This document shows, piece after piece, positions 1 through 8,652 of a stretch of 64,000 nucleotides of DNA. The notes under the pieces were generated by a model that did not search any database, was not told where the DNA came from, and saw only the letters and a list, made by a program, of their open reading frames with translations. Made by a program: the position numbers and the translations under genes. The DNA is from JBAZYV01 sp041658345 (GTDB taxonomy: Bacteria > Patescibacteriota > Gracilibacteria > UBA1369 > 2-02-FULL-48-14), in the NCBI GenBank assembly GCA_041658345.1, contig JBBAAK010000001.1:1-64000 (forward strand). Reading direction: 5' to 3'. Position 1 is the stretch's first letter. Every line of letters starts with the position of its first letter.

Positions 1-1
1 T

Positions 2-2371
2 AAAGAACTTGCTTCACTCAAAACTGAATATCCTCTTTTTGGAGAGTCTTTGCACCCATGTGGAACCGGAGTTTATATAATTCAAGGTTATCCATTTAAG
101 TATAGTTATAATTCTCTTGGAAAACATGTATTCAGAGATGCATTAAATATTGAGGGGCAAGCTGTTAATATCGTTAATGGAAGCGACAAAGAAATTGTTA
201 AGAATTCCCTTGATGGTCTGATTGCCAATGGAGCCGAGAGGATGGCGAAAAGTATTGGAAAGAAATTTAACACAGAGTTCGCTGATGCAAAATTAGAAAA
301 TCCTAACACAATCAGCGCTGGAGAATACACCTTAAAATACACTCCTGGTGGATATTGGAGGTTTGAACCCGGGCTTACTCATACAAAATATGATGGGCTA
401 CCAAATTACAAACCTGAATTAGGAGTCCCTGCCATTTTACATGCGGATTCATCTGACCTTTATCTTGGGCTGGAGGCAAAAGGACCAAGTTACAAAACAC
501 TTAAAGAAGTGCGAGAAGCTTATGACAAAGTAATAATGCATGATCTCGTAGTTGCAAGTGCAGGTCACCTATTGCTCGGCCTAGAATTTAAAGTGAATGA
601 TGTTAAGAGCGCAGGTGGCAAAACTGTAGTATCTATTAATTATGGGGCAGAGCCCGGACATACCGGCACTCTTACATATGAACGTGACAAGCTTGAAAAT
701 ATTATGTTGCAGGAAGATGCTAAGCTTACTGGAAACTGGGAGGCAGAAGCCAAAAAACAGGTACAGGCATTCTTTGAGAGAGAGGATGTTAAACGTGAAA
801 TCATAAAAGTTACGCCAGCATTTGCAGGTTGGACTCAAGAAGCATGGGGGAAAATTACGAATATGGGCAAGTGGTTTACAGAGAGCGATTTGGAGACCGA
901 TCAACGTGATAGGAGAGTGAAACAAGCTATTCGTGCAATTTATGAGAGACAAAATACTTATGTGGTTGACTACGTAGGGGCATTAAGATCAGCTGTTGAC
1001 GTTGAGACTTTTAATAGTAATAGAACGACCTTACTTGAGAATACGTGGATGAATGACATAAAAGGCTTACGTACAAGAGCTGTTGAACTAGAGGAAGTAC
1101 CTGATGCTTTTCTTACGGCAGAGCAAGTTACTAAGATGGTTAATACCGATGGTAAAAAAGCTATTATGAGTGCTTTGGCTCCTTTGCGAGATCAAGATGT
1201 CACAACTGGCATGAGTACTTTCAAGAGCTTGTTCCAAACCTCATACAATCGTACTATTGGAGGTGACTCCGTGCGAAGTAAATTATATAGTGATTCCCTT
1301 GGTGAATTCACAAGAAAGTTGTCTGTTGCTTGTACTAGTAAAACTCTCAAGAGCGAAGTTAATAAAGAAATTGATAAAGTCTATAAGGATGCGGCTCTAA
1401 AAGCTACTACTTACTGGGGTCTTGACGACGACAGTGCTGTTGAACAAATGATGCTTGATGCGCTTGACAAAAATGCTTCACCAGAATGGAAAGAAGCTAC
1501 AAAGAGTGTAGCGAATTATCTTACTGGCAACATTAAATGGGAGAAATTCATTGTTTTCTCAAATCCGGAGAACATGGCACGTGTTATGCAACTTTGGTAC
1601 GAAAATATCGAGAATGGAAAGTTGGCACTTGACCCTACTAATAAGCCTGATGCTACAGCGGATGCTTATGCTCAATATTTCTTGTGGCAAGTTTCTATAA
1701 GGATGGGCGGTCACAGAGACTGGTCTCCAGATAGGTTTTATGATAATGGCGGAGTGTTCTCAAACAGCGATTCACAATTTAATGATGAATTTGGCTCTTT
1801 AAGTAGAGGATTTCAAAAGTATAGTGTTTGGTCTGATGCTGTTGTTACGCCAAAAATTGAAGGGACAACTACTGAGAGAGAGGCTTATGTAAAAATAGCA
1901 AAGGAAAGGTTTAAGAAGTGGTTTGATACTTATGCGGATTGCGGAGGTATAGCTATACTTGATGCTGAGTGGCCAGCAGTATTTGAAGGTATTGTTAACA
2001 AAAGATTGGAGAATGTTATTGCCAAGAGTTCTACTGCTGATCTTGGTACACGTATTGAGAATCTAAAAGATTTTGTACTTGCAGAAAGATTTCATGTATT
2101 TGAGCCAATGATGCTACATAAAATTGAACATACAACGTACGGGTTTAATTTGGAAACAACGGTCTTTAATGAATTTGATAAGTATTTCTACGGCACTGGT
2201 ACTCCTCCTACTAACGCATATGATTTAATTGGATATGAAGAGTATCTAAAGGGTAGAATGTTAGCTAACAATATACTTGAAGACGACGGCATCATTACGA
2301 ATTTTTACGATTTCCCAAACTGGCCTAATATACCATATGCTACTTTAAGAGGCGCCCCTACTCTGCCTTAA
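2..2371 (+). CDS. 3' part of a very large protein of unknown function (partial)
   Basis: The frame is open from the first bases of the window to a TAA at 2369-2371, so the true start lies outside; about 790 residues are visible. A TTG at 50 could be called as a start but nothing supports it, because the upstream codons read on in the same frame without a stop. I recognise no domain. The protein is rich in charged and aromatic residues, has no transmembrane segment or Cys cluster that I can see, and looks soluble. It overlaps the convergent thioredoxin-like gene by 14 nt. Giant proteins of unknown role are common in CPR genomes; assigning this to that class is inference. Confidence 0.8.
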   Translation, partial: KELASLKTEYPLFGESLHPCGTGVYIIQGYPFKYSYNSLGKHVFRDALNIEGQAVNIVNGSDKEIVKNSLDGLIANGAERMAKSIGKKFNTEFADAKLENPNTISAGEYTLKYTPGGYWRFEPGLTHTKYDGLPNYKPELGVPAILHADSSDLYLGLEAKGPSYKTLKEVREAYDKVIMHDLVVASAGHLLLGLEFKVNDVKSAGGKTVVSINYGAEPGHTGTLTYERDKLENIMLQEDAKLTGNWEAEAKKQVQAFFEREDVKREIIKVTPAFAGWTQEAWGKITNMGKWFTESDLETDQRDRRVKQAIRAIYERQNTYVVDYVGALRSAVDVETFNSNRTTLLENTWMNDIKGLRTRAVELEEVPDAFLTAEQVTKMVNTDGKKAIMSALAPLRDQDVTTGMSTFKSLFQTSYNRTIGGDSVRSKLYSDSLGEFTRKLSVACTSKTLKSEVNKEIDKVYKDAALKATTYWGLDDDSAVEQMMLDALDKNASPEWKEATKSVANYLTGNIKWEKFIVFSNPENMARVMQLWYENIENGKLALDPTNKPDATADAYAQYFLWQVSIRMGGHRDWSPDRFYDNGGVFSNSDSQFNDEFGSLSRGFQKYSVWSDAVVTPKIEGTTTEREAYVKIAKERFKKWFDTYADCGGIAILDAEWPAVFEGIVNKRLENVIAKSSTADLGTRIENLKDFVLAERFHVFEPMMLHKIEHTTYGFNLETTVFNEFDKYFYGTGTPPTNAYDLIGYEEYLKGRMLANNILEDDGIITNFYDFPNWPNIPYATLRGAPTLP

Positions 2372-2747
2372 ACATAACGCTCTCTTCACCTGGGAGTGGG
2401 CAAGAGCTTAAGGCACTTATGTCTTCGAGTGATTGGACTCCGACTTTTGTGGTGCCGTCCGGGAAAATCCAGGTTGGGTAGGCTGTGATATTTTTTGCAT
2501 TGCAAGCCTCTGGGTTTGCGTTTTTGCCGTTGGCATCACATTCAATGTATGGCAAAAGATCAGCTGAATCGCCAAACATCGCCTTTTGCTTTTGGCAGTT
2601 GCTACACCAAAATGCACCGTAAAGTTCAACTCCTTTATCTGTTAAACATTGCGCTAAATAATCGTAAGTTGAGTTCCTTTGCCCGCAAGAAGTAAGTAAA
2701 AATGCAGAAAGTGCCAAGATGGCTATAAAAAGTTTTTTAGTTTTCAT
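2358..2747 (-). CDS. thioredoxin-fold lipoprotein with a CSNC redox motif
   Basis: This is a 129-residue protein. The N-terminus is a lipoprotein signal (basic start, hydrophobic run, LLTSC lipobox, Cys21). A thioredoxin-like core follows with the redox pair Cys48-Ser-Asn-Cys51 after a GAFWC strand end, and a TAYPTW segment that matches the cis-proline loop of the thioredoxin family. It should be anchored outside the membrane and handle thiols or disulfides. Its start overlaps the end of the VKOR-like gene upstream by 4 nt (ATGA type), so the two are translationally coupled. VKOR proteins normally reoxidise a thioredoxin-fold partner, so this is very likely that partner. At its 3' end it overlaps the convergent large gene. 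Confidence 0.9.
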   Translation of the reverse strand: MKTKKLFIAILALSAFLLTSCGQRNSTYDYLAQCLTDKGVELYGAFWCSNCQKQKAMFGDSADLLPYIECDANGKNANPEACNAKNITAYPTWIFPDGTTKVGVQSLEDISALSSCPLPGEESVMFKAE

Positions 2748-3181
2748 GATTTACGAGTTATCTTAAAAAGGTAGGCAAAAAGGCCGAATTGAATCAAAAT
2801 TACAAGCTGTTGTGCTACACAAAATATACAATATGTGTGGAGTATAAAGGCCTCTACATATGTTAGATACAAACTAAACAAAACTCCAAATCCTACAAAA
2901 GCAAGCGCATAAGGAATCAACTTTGTTTGATCTTTTTTAAGTCCGCGAATAGAAAAACCAAGGAGTGCCAGGTAGGTTAGAAGCCCCGGAATAGCTACTG
3001 GAATTCCAAAAATCGTTGAATAAATGCTTTTATTTACAACGTCGCATCGCCACTGCTCACCAAGCGTGCAAAAATCCGTTGCTTCCGGCTTAAAATGCGC
3101 ATAGATCAAAAACGCCACCATCGGCAGGATTATAAGGTTTAACGCTATCAAACAATAATAAATGATTTTGTTCTTTTGCAT
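2744..3181 (-). CDS. vitamin K epoxide reductase (VKOR) family membrane protein
   Basis: This 145-residue protein has about four transmembrane segments. It has the VKOR signature: a loop Cys pair (Cys38 and Cys46, followed by a Ser-containing VVNKS segment) and the membrane CIFC pair (Cys118, Cys121). Family members pass electrons from a thioredoxin-like disulfide donor to quinone, which drives disulfide formation outside the membrane and replaces DsbB. Many bacterial VKORs are fused to their thioredoxin partner; here the partner is the separate, overlapping lipoprotein gene downstream. The ATG at 3181 begins with MQKNK just before the first hydrophobic helix. Confidence 0.92.
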   Translation of the reverse strand: MQKNKIIYYCLIALNLIILPMVAFLIYAHFKPEATDFCTLGEQWRCDVVNKSIYSTIFGIPVAIPGLLTYLALLGFSIRGLKKDQTKLIPYALAFVGFGVLFSLYLTYVEAFILHTYCIFCVAQQLVILIQFGLFAYLFKITRKS

Positions 3182-3266
3182 AATATGGCGTTAGGCAGAG
3201 CCGAGCTTAACACTTTTTATTTGCTCTTTAAAGAAGAAAAACCTAAAATGGCTTGGCTTTCTTGAT

Positions 3267-3344
3267 GGTGGGTGTAGCTCAGTTGGTTAGAGCGCCAGGT
3301 TGTGGCCCTGGAGGTCGTGGGTTCGAGACCCATCACTCACCCCA
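3267..3344 (+). tRNA. tRNA-His (GTG anticodon)
   Basis: A full cloverleaf can be drawn. The acceptor strands GTGGGTG and CACTCAC pair with one G-T wobble, and the D arm, the anticodon stem CCAGG/CCTGG with loop TTGTGGC, and a T arm with TTCGAGA are all present. The anticodon is GTG (His). A G at 3267 sits opposite the discriminator C, which fits the G-1 identity element of histidine tRNAs. The CCA end is encoded at 3342-3344. Confidence 0.95.
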
Positions 3345-3368
3345 TTTACTACTTTCTTTGTAAGAGCC

Positions 3369-3785
3369 TTATATTGCGTCTACGGTCTGATTTGCAGTCT
3401 GACCAAAAAATGCAATTAGGTTATTTACAACTTCTTCGGGAACTTCTGGGAAATCAATGGCAGGGCTTATGGTCGGTTCTCCTTCTTCAGGGCTCATTGT
3501 CCTCAATGCACTTACTAGAGAGGCTAGCTTTTGATGTATTGCTTCCACTATTCCAGCCAAAGGAAGTCCTTTTAGCACTTTGTCTTGAGAATCAAGAGAT
3601 ACCTCTACGGATCCATTATTTGTAAATGTGACTCCTGCCTCAAACGTAACGACATCTCCGCTGTTTTGCATTGTTATTTCAGCGGTTGCTTCTTCTTCAC
3701 CATGAGGCACAGTGCATTCTAAAGTTGCTACTTTAGCTTCTTCATTTGTTGTAAGGCTCCAAGTATCAGTAGTATTTGCTCCCAT
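3369..3785 (-). CDS. hypothetical acidic protein
   Basis: This is a 138-residue protein with no signal peptide or membrane segment. The first two thirds read as short beta strands rich in Thr, Val and Glu (LTTNEEAKVATLECT, then ITMQNSGDVVTF), like a small beta-sandwich. The last third looks helical and acidic. I recognise no family. A TATAAT lies on the minus strand a little upstream of the ATG but has no good -35. The gene stands alone between tRNA-His and the SLH/propeller gene, both with their own boundaries. I call it coding because the frame is clean and the composition matches its neighbours. Confidence 0.6.
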   Translation of the reverse strand: MGANTTDTWSLTTNEEAKVATLECTVPHGEEEATAEITMQNSGDVVTFEAGVTFTNNGSVEVSLDSQDKVLKGLPLAGIVEAIHQKLASLVSALRTMSPEEGEPTISPAIDFPEVPEEVVNNLIAFFGQTANQTVDAI

Positions 3786-3853
3786 AATTTAAGCAGGTAA
3801 TTATATAAAAGAAGCTCATTCTAGCTCATATTTTGGAAATGTCAAGCTTGGTG

Positions 3854-6340
3854 TTATTCAACCTCAACGGTGCTTACGGTTTCTTGCAGATTATCTAAAT
3901 TGCTCGCTTTAACTCTCCCTGTAGAAATTGTGTAAATATAATCTCCAATGCGTATGGCACGTTGAATATAATCTTTACTGTAATCATATTCATTGCCATC
4001 CTCTGTATTTGTGACAACACCGAGCAACTCAAAACCTTCTTCAACATCTAGCGTATAAACATAGGCACCTTGTAGAACAAATTCTCCGTAAGTACTACCG
4101 GTGTCTTCCCCTTCTTTGTATTCTTCGGGGATTTCGTAAAGAGAAACTGGGAAGGCTATCAAACCAAGGTTTTTGTCGAATAAAAGAGCTTTATGATTGT
4201 AAAGAAGTTCCGTGTCCGTACTACGGTCTCCTATAATTTCCGTAAAAATCTGCTCGGGATCAGTTTGGTCCGTAACGTCAAAGAGCCCGAGCCTAAGCCC
4301 TTGGTACCATGCAAAATCTATACCTCTATCCTCCAATTCCTCTTCTGTTGGGGTTTCTGTATCCTTACCAAAGCCAATCATATAATTCTCGCCAAATGGT
4401 TGAAGATAGTCGCTGTAACCTGGAATTTTCAGTTCACCAAGCACCTCAGGATTTTTTGGATCTTCCAAATCAATTACAAAGAATGGGTCGACTTTTAAGA
4501 AAGTTACCAAGTAAGCAATATCTCCCACAAAGCGAGCGGAATATAAGTTCTCACCTTTAGCCAGATTCTCCAGTTGCCCCACTCGTTCCTTCAGATCATT
4601 TGCATCTAGGATATAGATGTGACTATAGGCTGGATTTGCCTCATCCGACACGCTACCCGTTGTAGTGGCAATACGGAATTGATCATCGTATTCATCCATA
4701 GAAAACTGATTGAGAATGCGACCTGGGACTTCTCCCGCACCAGTGAATGCCACATCTCCGTTGTTTAAGGCAAAGCTGTAAATAGATGTAGATTGGCCAG
4801 TATAAACTGGTTGCCACACATTGAAAGTATCTATCGATTCATAATCATACTTAGGGGAAGCTACATAAAGATTTTCGGTAGAAGAATAAATTGTGGTGCC
4901 GGTCCCCATACTCACTGTGGCTTTAAGATCTTCCTCGGTATCGTCCAAATTTATGCTTGAAACGATGAGGTAAGTAGCACTGCGATAATGTGGATCAAAG
5001 GTAATATCTTCACAGGAAGTAAGGGCCCCTTCTTTGTCTCCAGCAAGGGTTGAGTCCGAATATCGAGGTAAAAGACTTTCAGCTTCAAGCTCTTCAATAG
5101 GAATGTTGGTATCCCAATAATCAGGGGCATTCTCCTGAGTTATCAGATAAAGATGATTCCCAACGCGTCTTGTCTCAAGTTCGTAGCCGTCTATATCCAA
5201 GTTACGCTCAAGATTTGGAGCAGAGTGAGTACTAACATCATAAATTTTTACAGTGGTTGTAGCGATTCTATCATAAACACCACTTGTTGTTGTTGAGCCG
5301 ATTACAATCAGTGTGTCACCATATACGTAAAGTTCTTGTGGGGCGAATTGACGGGAGCCTTCTACTCCGGAATCGTCAGTAAAATATACACTTTCATATT
5401 CAAGATTTGCCACTTCTTCCATTTCCTCCGCCGGGTAGGCATCCACAATACGTACGGAATATCCATTGATGATATAAATGTATTTATTGTCATTCTTTAT
5501 GATATCCGCCTCATCCACACCTGTTACCTGAACATTGGTGGAAGAGAAATCATCGCCGGCATCTTCCTCTTCCGCGGAATCTGCAGTGTCTATGGAGGCT
5601 GGAGTGAAAGTCATCCCACCGCCACCTTTTTCTCCACGCCAACGGTTAGAGTAGTTTGCAAGATCCATTTTTTCTACCAATTCTCCACATGAACCAATTA
5701 AAGGGAATTCTGAAATGAGAGATTCGTAGCTTTTACTCACTTCGTCTTGATCCTCGCTATCTAGACGAAAAATAATTTCCGACATGTCTGCACGGGAAAG
5801 AAGCTTATCAAGATAGTCTATGCTTACAGGTATGGCATTTTCGCCCTCTAAACTAATGACGAAAGGCTTGTACCAAGGATCATCAGCTCCCAGTGCTTCA
5901 ACTTCTGTTCCCAATGTAAGGGTGATGATTTTTGCAGCTTCCGCAAAATTGATATTAAATTCCGGATGATAAAGCCCATCACTATAGCCTGATATAACTC
6001 CTATGCTTTTTAAGTAACAAACCGGACCTGCAAACCATTCGTCTTTCACGTCATCGAAACAATTCTCACCTGCAGTATATTCGCTTAGCGTGCGTGCTAA
6101 AATAGTCGCGAATTCAGCGCGATTGATAGTGTTGTCGGCTTTTATTTGTCCATCATCATATCCTTGTAGAATACCTTCGTCTTTAAGATAAGAAATAGCG
6201 TCAAACATTGGATGTTCCTCAGAAAGATCATCAAACACTGTTGACTCAACAGTTGCTTCACTTCCCCTGCCAGCGTAAGTCGTTGCGGTAGTACCAATGG
6301 CAAGCGCGAGAACTACAAGAGTTATAAGATATTTATTCAT
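3854..6340 (-). CDS. SLH-domain surface protein with C-terminal beta-propeller domain
   Basis: This is an 828-residue exported protein. A signal peptide ends near TTYA. It is followed by S-layer homology repeats at about residues 38-200 (MFDAISYLKDEGILQGYDDG with NRAEFATILAR, then SIGVISGYSDG with NFAEAAKII, and a third degenerate copy). The remainder starts with the conserved NVQVTGVDEADIIKNDNK stretch typical of the Pfam beta-propeller family PF09826, and continues as blades with YIYIINGYSV-like strands. SLH repeats normally bind cell-wall polymers, so the propeller should be displayed on the surface. It shares this SLH-plus-propeller-like plan, but not close sequence, with the protein at 44743-47289. 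The substrate is unknown. Confidence 0.9.
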   Translation of the reverse strand: MNKYLITLVVLALAIGTTATTYAGRGSEATVESTVFDDLSEEHPMFDAISYLKDEGILQGYDDGQIKADNTINRAEFATILARTLSEYTAGENCFDDVKDEWFAGPVCYLKSIGVISGYSDGLYHPEFNINFAEAAKIITLTLGTEVEALGADDPWYKPFVISLEGENAIPVSIDYLDKLLSRADMSEIIFRLDSEDQDEVSKSYESLISEFPLIGSCGELVEKMDLANYSNRWRGEKGGGGMTFTPASIDTADSAEEEDAGDDFSSTNVQVTGVDEADIIKNDNKYIYIINGYSVRIVDAYPAEEMEEVANLEYESVYFTDDSGVEGSRQFAPQELYVYGDTLIVIGSTTTSGVYDRIATTTVKIYDVSTHSAPNLERNLDIDGYELETRRVGNHLYLITQENAPDYWDTNIPIEELEAESLLPRYSDSTLAGDKEGALTSCEDITFDPHYRSATYLIVSSINLDDTEEDLKATVSMGTGTTIYSSTENLYVASPKYDYESIDTFNVWQPVYTGQSTSIYSFALNNGDVAFTGAGEVPGRILNQFSMDEYDDQFRIATTTGSVSDEANPAYSHIYILDANDLKERVGQLENLAKGENLYSARFVGDIAYLVTFLKVDPFFVIDLEDPKNPEVLGELKIPGYSDYLQPFGENYMIGFGKDTETPTEEELEDRGIDFAWYQGLRLGLFDVTDQTDPEQIFTEIIGDRSTDTELLYNHKALLFDKNLGLIAFPVSLYEIPEEYKEGEDTGSTYGEFVLQGAYVYTLDVEEGFELLGVVTNTEDGNEYDYSKDYIQRAIRIGDYIYTISTGRVKASNLDNLQETVSTVEVE

Positions 6341-6396
6341 TGATTTGAGGGATTTAAGCGCTTGAATCCTAGCCTAAACGGACTCTTGTGTCCAAT

Positions 6397-7869
6397 TTAC
6401 TCCAATGTAAAAATTTCACTGCGACTTGATGTGTAAGACATTTCAACTTGGCCATCATCCAGCGTAAGTGGGAATACAAAAATCTCAGTCTTTTCGTTTT
6501 TAAGGGCAACGCCAACGGCGAGATTTTCGACGGAAATAAGCTTGCCAATGGAGTAAAAAATAGCTTTGCCATTATATATTTCGTAATCTTTGACCCTGGA
6601 TGAGCCCTGGCCAATTATAAGATCAGCGCCATTATCTACCATGGCATAGGCTTGTTTTTGTTGATCAAGAGTGGGAGCTAAGCTTCCTATTTCCCCCCAG
6701 TCGATTTGTACAGCAACAAAATCATTTTGAGATGAGGCTTGTGCTATATCCGTGAGCATTTGATCGTTGCTAAATTCAGGGTTTTCAAAAAAATAACTTA
6801 GAAGAGCAATCGATTTCCCTCCTATCGTAGTCTGATATGGTAAAATTTTTAGATCCACTTCTCCAAGATTCTCTTGGGTCTCCGGGGTGGCATCCTGAAT
6901 ATTCAAGCCATAGAAATAGACTTCCTTAAAAACTCTGGCTGTTTCTGCTGAAATAGAACCACCGTCCAAGTGTCCAATTGCCAAGTCCACTCCTCTAAGA
7001 AGGGCATGCACCTTTCTGAAGGGATAGTATTTGTCATCCTCATATGTTGTACTATCAAAGTCCATTTCCCCTGTGAAAATGAGTGTGGCAGTTCGTTCAG
7101 TGGAAGGAGCCCCGCCCTTCAACAAAAAACCGGAAACATAACCAACATTATCTTCAATTGTTTCTGTGAAATAACTGGATGTCACGTCATAATCCAAAAG
7201 CTTGAATTGATTTGCCCCCTTAAGTTCCGCAATTTTACGTACAAGATAGAGCGATTGCCAAAGATCTCCTTCAATTGTTGGAAGAGATTCTTCTTCAAAA
7301 TTTGCAAAGATATCTATTGTGCGCAGATCGTGAAAGCGCGTGGCATTTTCGTGGAGATAATGAGAGAAATCCGTACTCACCAAAAAAATGGTATTTTCAT
7401 CAGTCACTTTAACAAGAAATTGGCTCAGCTCATCGAGTTCTTGTTTGGAAATTTCACCGGTATGCATGAGAGGAAGTACTGATACTTCTGGGAGATGCTG
7501 GCTAATGAACGGGATGAGTTCTGTAAAAGAATGCTCTTTCCCGATTGCGACTGTGGCATCATTTATGCCGTAATTTTTCACGTCTTCTAAAAGCTCATAA
7601 TTAGTTTTCCCAATTTGGCCAGTTACAATATGAGTGGAGAGCTGGTTGTAGTGGTCCTGCCCCACAATAACTAAGGTTTTCACCAAAGGAGCTTCCTTTT
7701 TAAGCTCAATAAAAAAATTATCAATCATGTCATCGGCCACACTGTGATGAGGCACAACACCTGCCACAACAGAAGACTTGTCATCCAAAGCAATCACAAG
7801 AAAAACCATCGCGCTTAGGGCCACTACCACGAGAGATAAGAATAGATACCTTTGAACCTTAAAACGCAT
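6397..7869 (-). CDS. MEMO/AmmeMemoRadiSam-B domain fused to a degenerate CapA-like domain
   Basis: This is a 490-residue membrane-anchored or secreted protein with one N-terminal hydrophobic segment. Residues about 35-250 match the MEMO family (AGVVPHHSVA near the start, VSTDFSHY later). Residues from about 260 match the CapA/PgsA poly-gamma-glutamate family fold, but key motifs are altered: the family GDVM becomes GEMDF, NLEG becomes HLDGG, the HWG metal motif becomes DWGEIG, and the GHHPH motif becomes GQGSSRV. The structural part GKAIFYSIGKLI is kept. So the CapA half has probably lost its metal site. The role is unknown; an envelope polymer-related or binding function is inference. Confidence 0.85.
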   Translation of the reverse strand: MRFKVQRYLFLSLVVVALSAMVFLVIALDDKSSVVAGVVPHHSVADDMIDNFFIELKKEAPLVKTLVIVGQDHYNQLSTHIVTGQIGKTNYELLEDVKNYGINDATVAIGKEHSFTELIPFISQHLPEVSVLPLMHTGEISKQELDELSQFLVKVTDENTIFLVSTDFSHYLHENATRFHDLRTIDIFANFEEESLPTIEGDLWQSLYLVRKIAELKGANQFKLLDYDVTSSYFTETIEDNVGYVSGFLLKGGAPSTERTATLIFTGEMDFDSTTYEDDKYYPFRKVHALLRGVDLAIGHLDGGSISAETARVFKEVYFYGLNIQDATPETQENLGEVDLKILPYQTTIGGKSIALLSYFFENPEFSNDQMLTDIAQASSQNDFVAVQIDWGEIGSLAPTLDQQKQAYAMVDNGADLIIGQGSSRVKDYEIYNGKAIFYSIGKLISVENLAVGVALKNEKTEIFVFPLTLDDGQVEMSYTSSRSEIFTLE

Positions 7870-7989
7870 TTTTATTTATGTCAGCTATTTGAGCTTAGTG
7901 TTTTTTGTTTTTTTAATCAACTTCTAGGATTTGCGAAGCATAGCAAAGCCGTTCGAACAAAAGATAAAGTGTCACCCCATAAATGGGCA

Positions 7990-8018
7990 TTGATTTTGCA
8001 TAGCTAATAATATATAAT
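7990..8018 (+). promoter_or_regulatory. sigma70-type promoter of the abiE pair
   Basis: TTGATT (7990-7995) and TATAAT (8013-8018) are separated by 17 nt and lie 35 nt before the AbiEi-like start codon. No Shine-Dalgarno sequence is visible in the leader. Confidence 0.7.
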
Positions 8019-8052
8019 TGTACTGCAAGTTAGCTTTAACCTAAGTTCCAGT

Positions 8053-8649
8053 ATGAAAGAGGTACTAAAGAAAGGTGACTATTTGGATGCTTTATTGAGA
8101 TCAAAAAAAACTGTTTTTTCCACAAACGACATAGCGATGCTTTGGGGAGGTTCTGATATGCATGCTGCGAATGTAAGATTAAATTACTATGTTAAAAAAA
8201 AGAAACTTGTCCGTGTTCGCCGTGGTATTTATGCAAAAGATGAGCATTACAATAAGTACGAGGTAGGTGAAAAAATTTTTTCACCGTCTTACATAAGCTT
8301 TGAAACTGTGCTTAGAATCGAAGGAATTAATTTTCAATATTACGAAACTATATTTTTGGCGTCATACCTGAGAAGAGAAATCGAATGTGACGATCAAACT
8401 TATTCCTTCCAAACCATAAAAAAGAATGTTTTGGTTAATCCTGCCGGCATAAATGTGAATGGTGAATATTCAATTGCCACAAAAGAAAGAGCATTTTTGG
8501 ATACAGTTTACAGAAGTAAAGATTATCATTTCGATAATTTATCACCTTTGGATTGGGATAAAGTTTTCGAAATTTTGCCGATTTATGAAAATAAAGAAAT
8601 GACAAAAACTGTAAAAAAATTCTATAAATATTATTTAAGTACCAAATAA
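8053..8649 (+). CDS. AbiEi-type antitoxin / transcriptional regulator
   Basis: This is a 198-residue protein whose N-terminal part (to about residue 60) reads as the winged helix of the AbiEi_4 family: TVFSTNDIAMLWG, then VRLNYYVKKKKLVRVRRGIYA. The C-terminal part, including ATKERAFLDTVY, resembles the antitoxin/dimer domain of AbiEi proteins. In type IV AbiE systems this protein represses its own promoter and counteracts the nucleotidyltransferase. The stop is 3 nt before the AbiEii start, so the two are cotranscribed. The strong promoter ahead is where autoregulation would act. Confidence 0.88.
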   Translation: MKEVLKKGDYLDALLRSKKTVFSTNDIAMLWGGSDMHAANVRLNYYVKKKKLVRVRRGIYAKDEHYNKYEVGEKIFSPSYISFETVLRIEGINFQYYETIFLASYLRREIECDDQTYSFQTIKKNVLVNPAGINVNGEYSIATKERAFLDTVYRSKDYHFDNLSPLDWDKVFEILPIYENKEMTKTVKKFYKYYLSTK

Positions 8650-8652
8650 TTT

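Noticed and set aside
5336..5692. Plus-strand 118-residue frame inside the SLH/propeller gene
   Set aside because: It is a shadow of the minus-strand gene with low-complexity, Phe/Ile-rich translation and no promoter or ribosome site.
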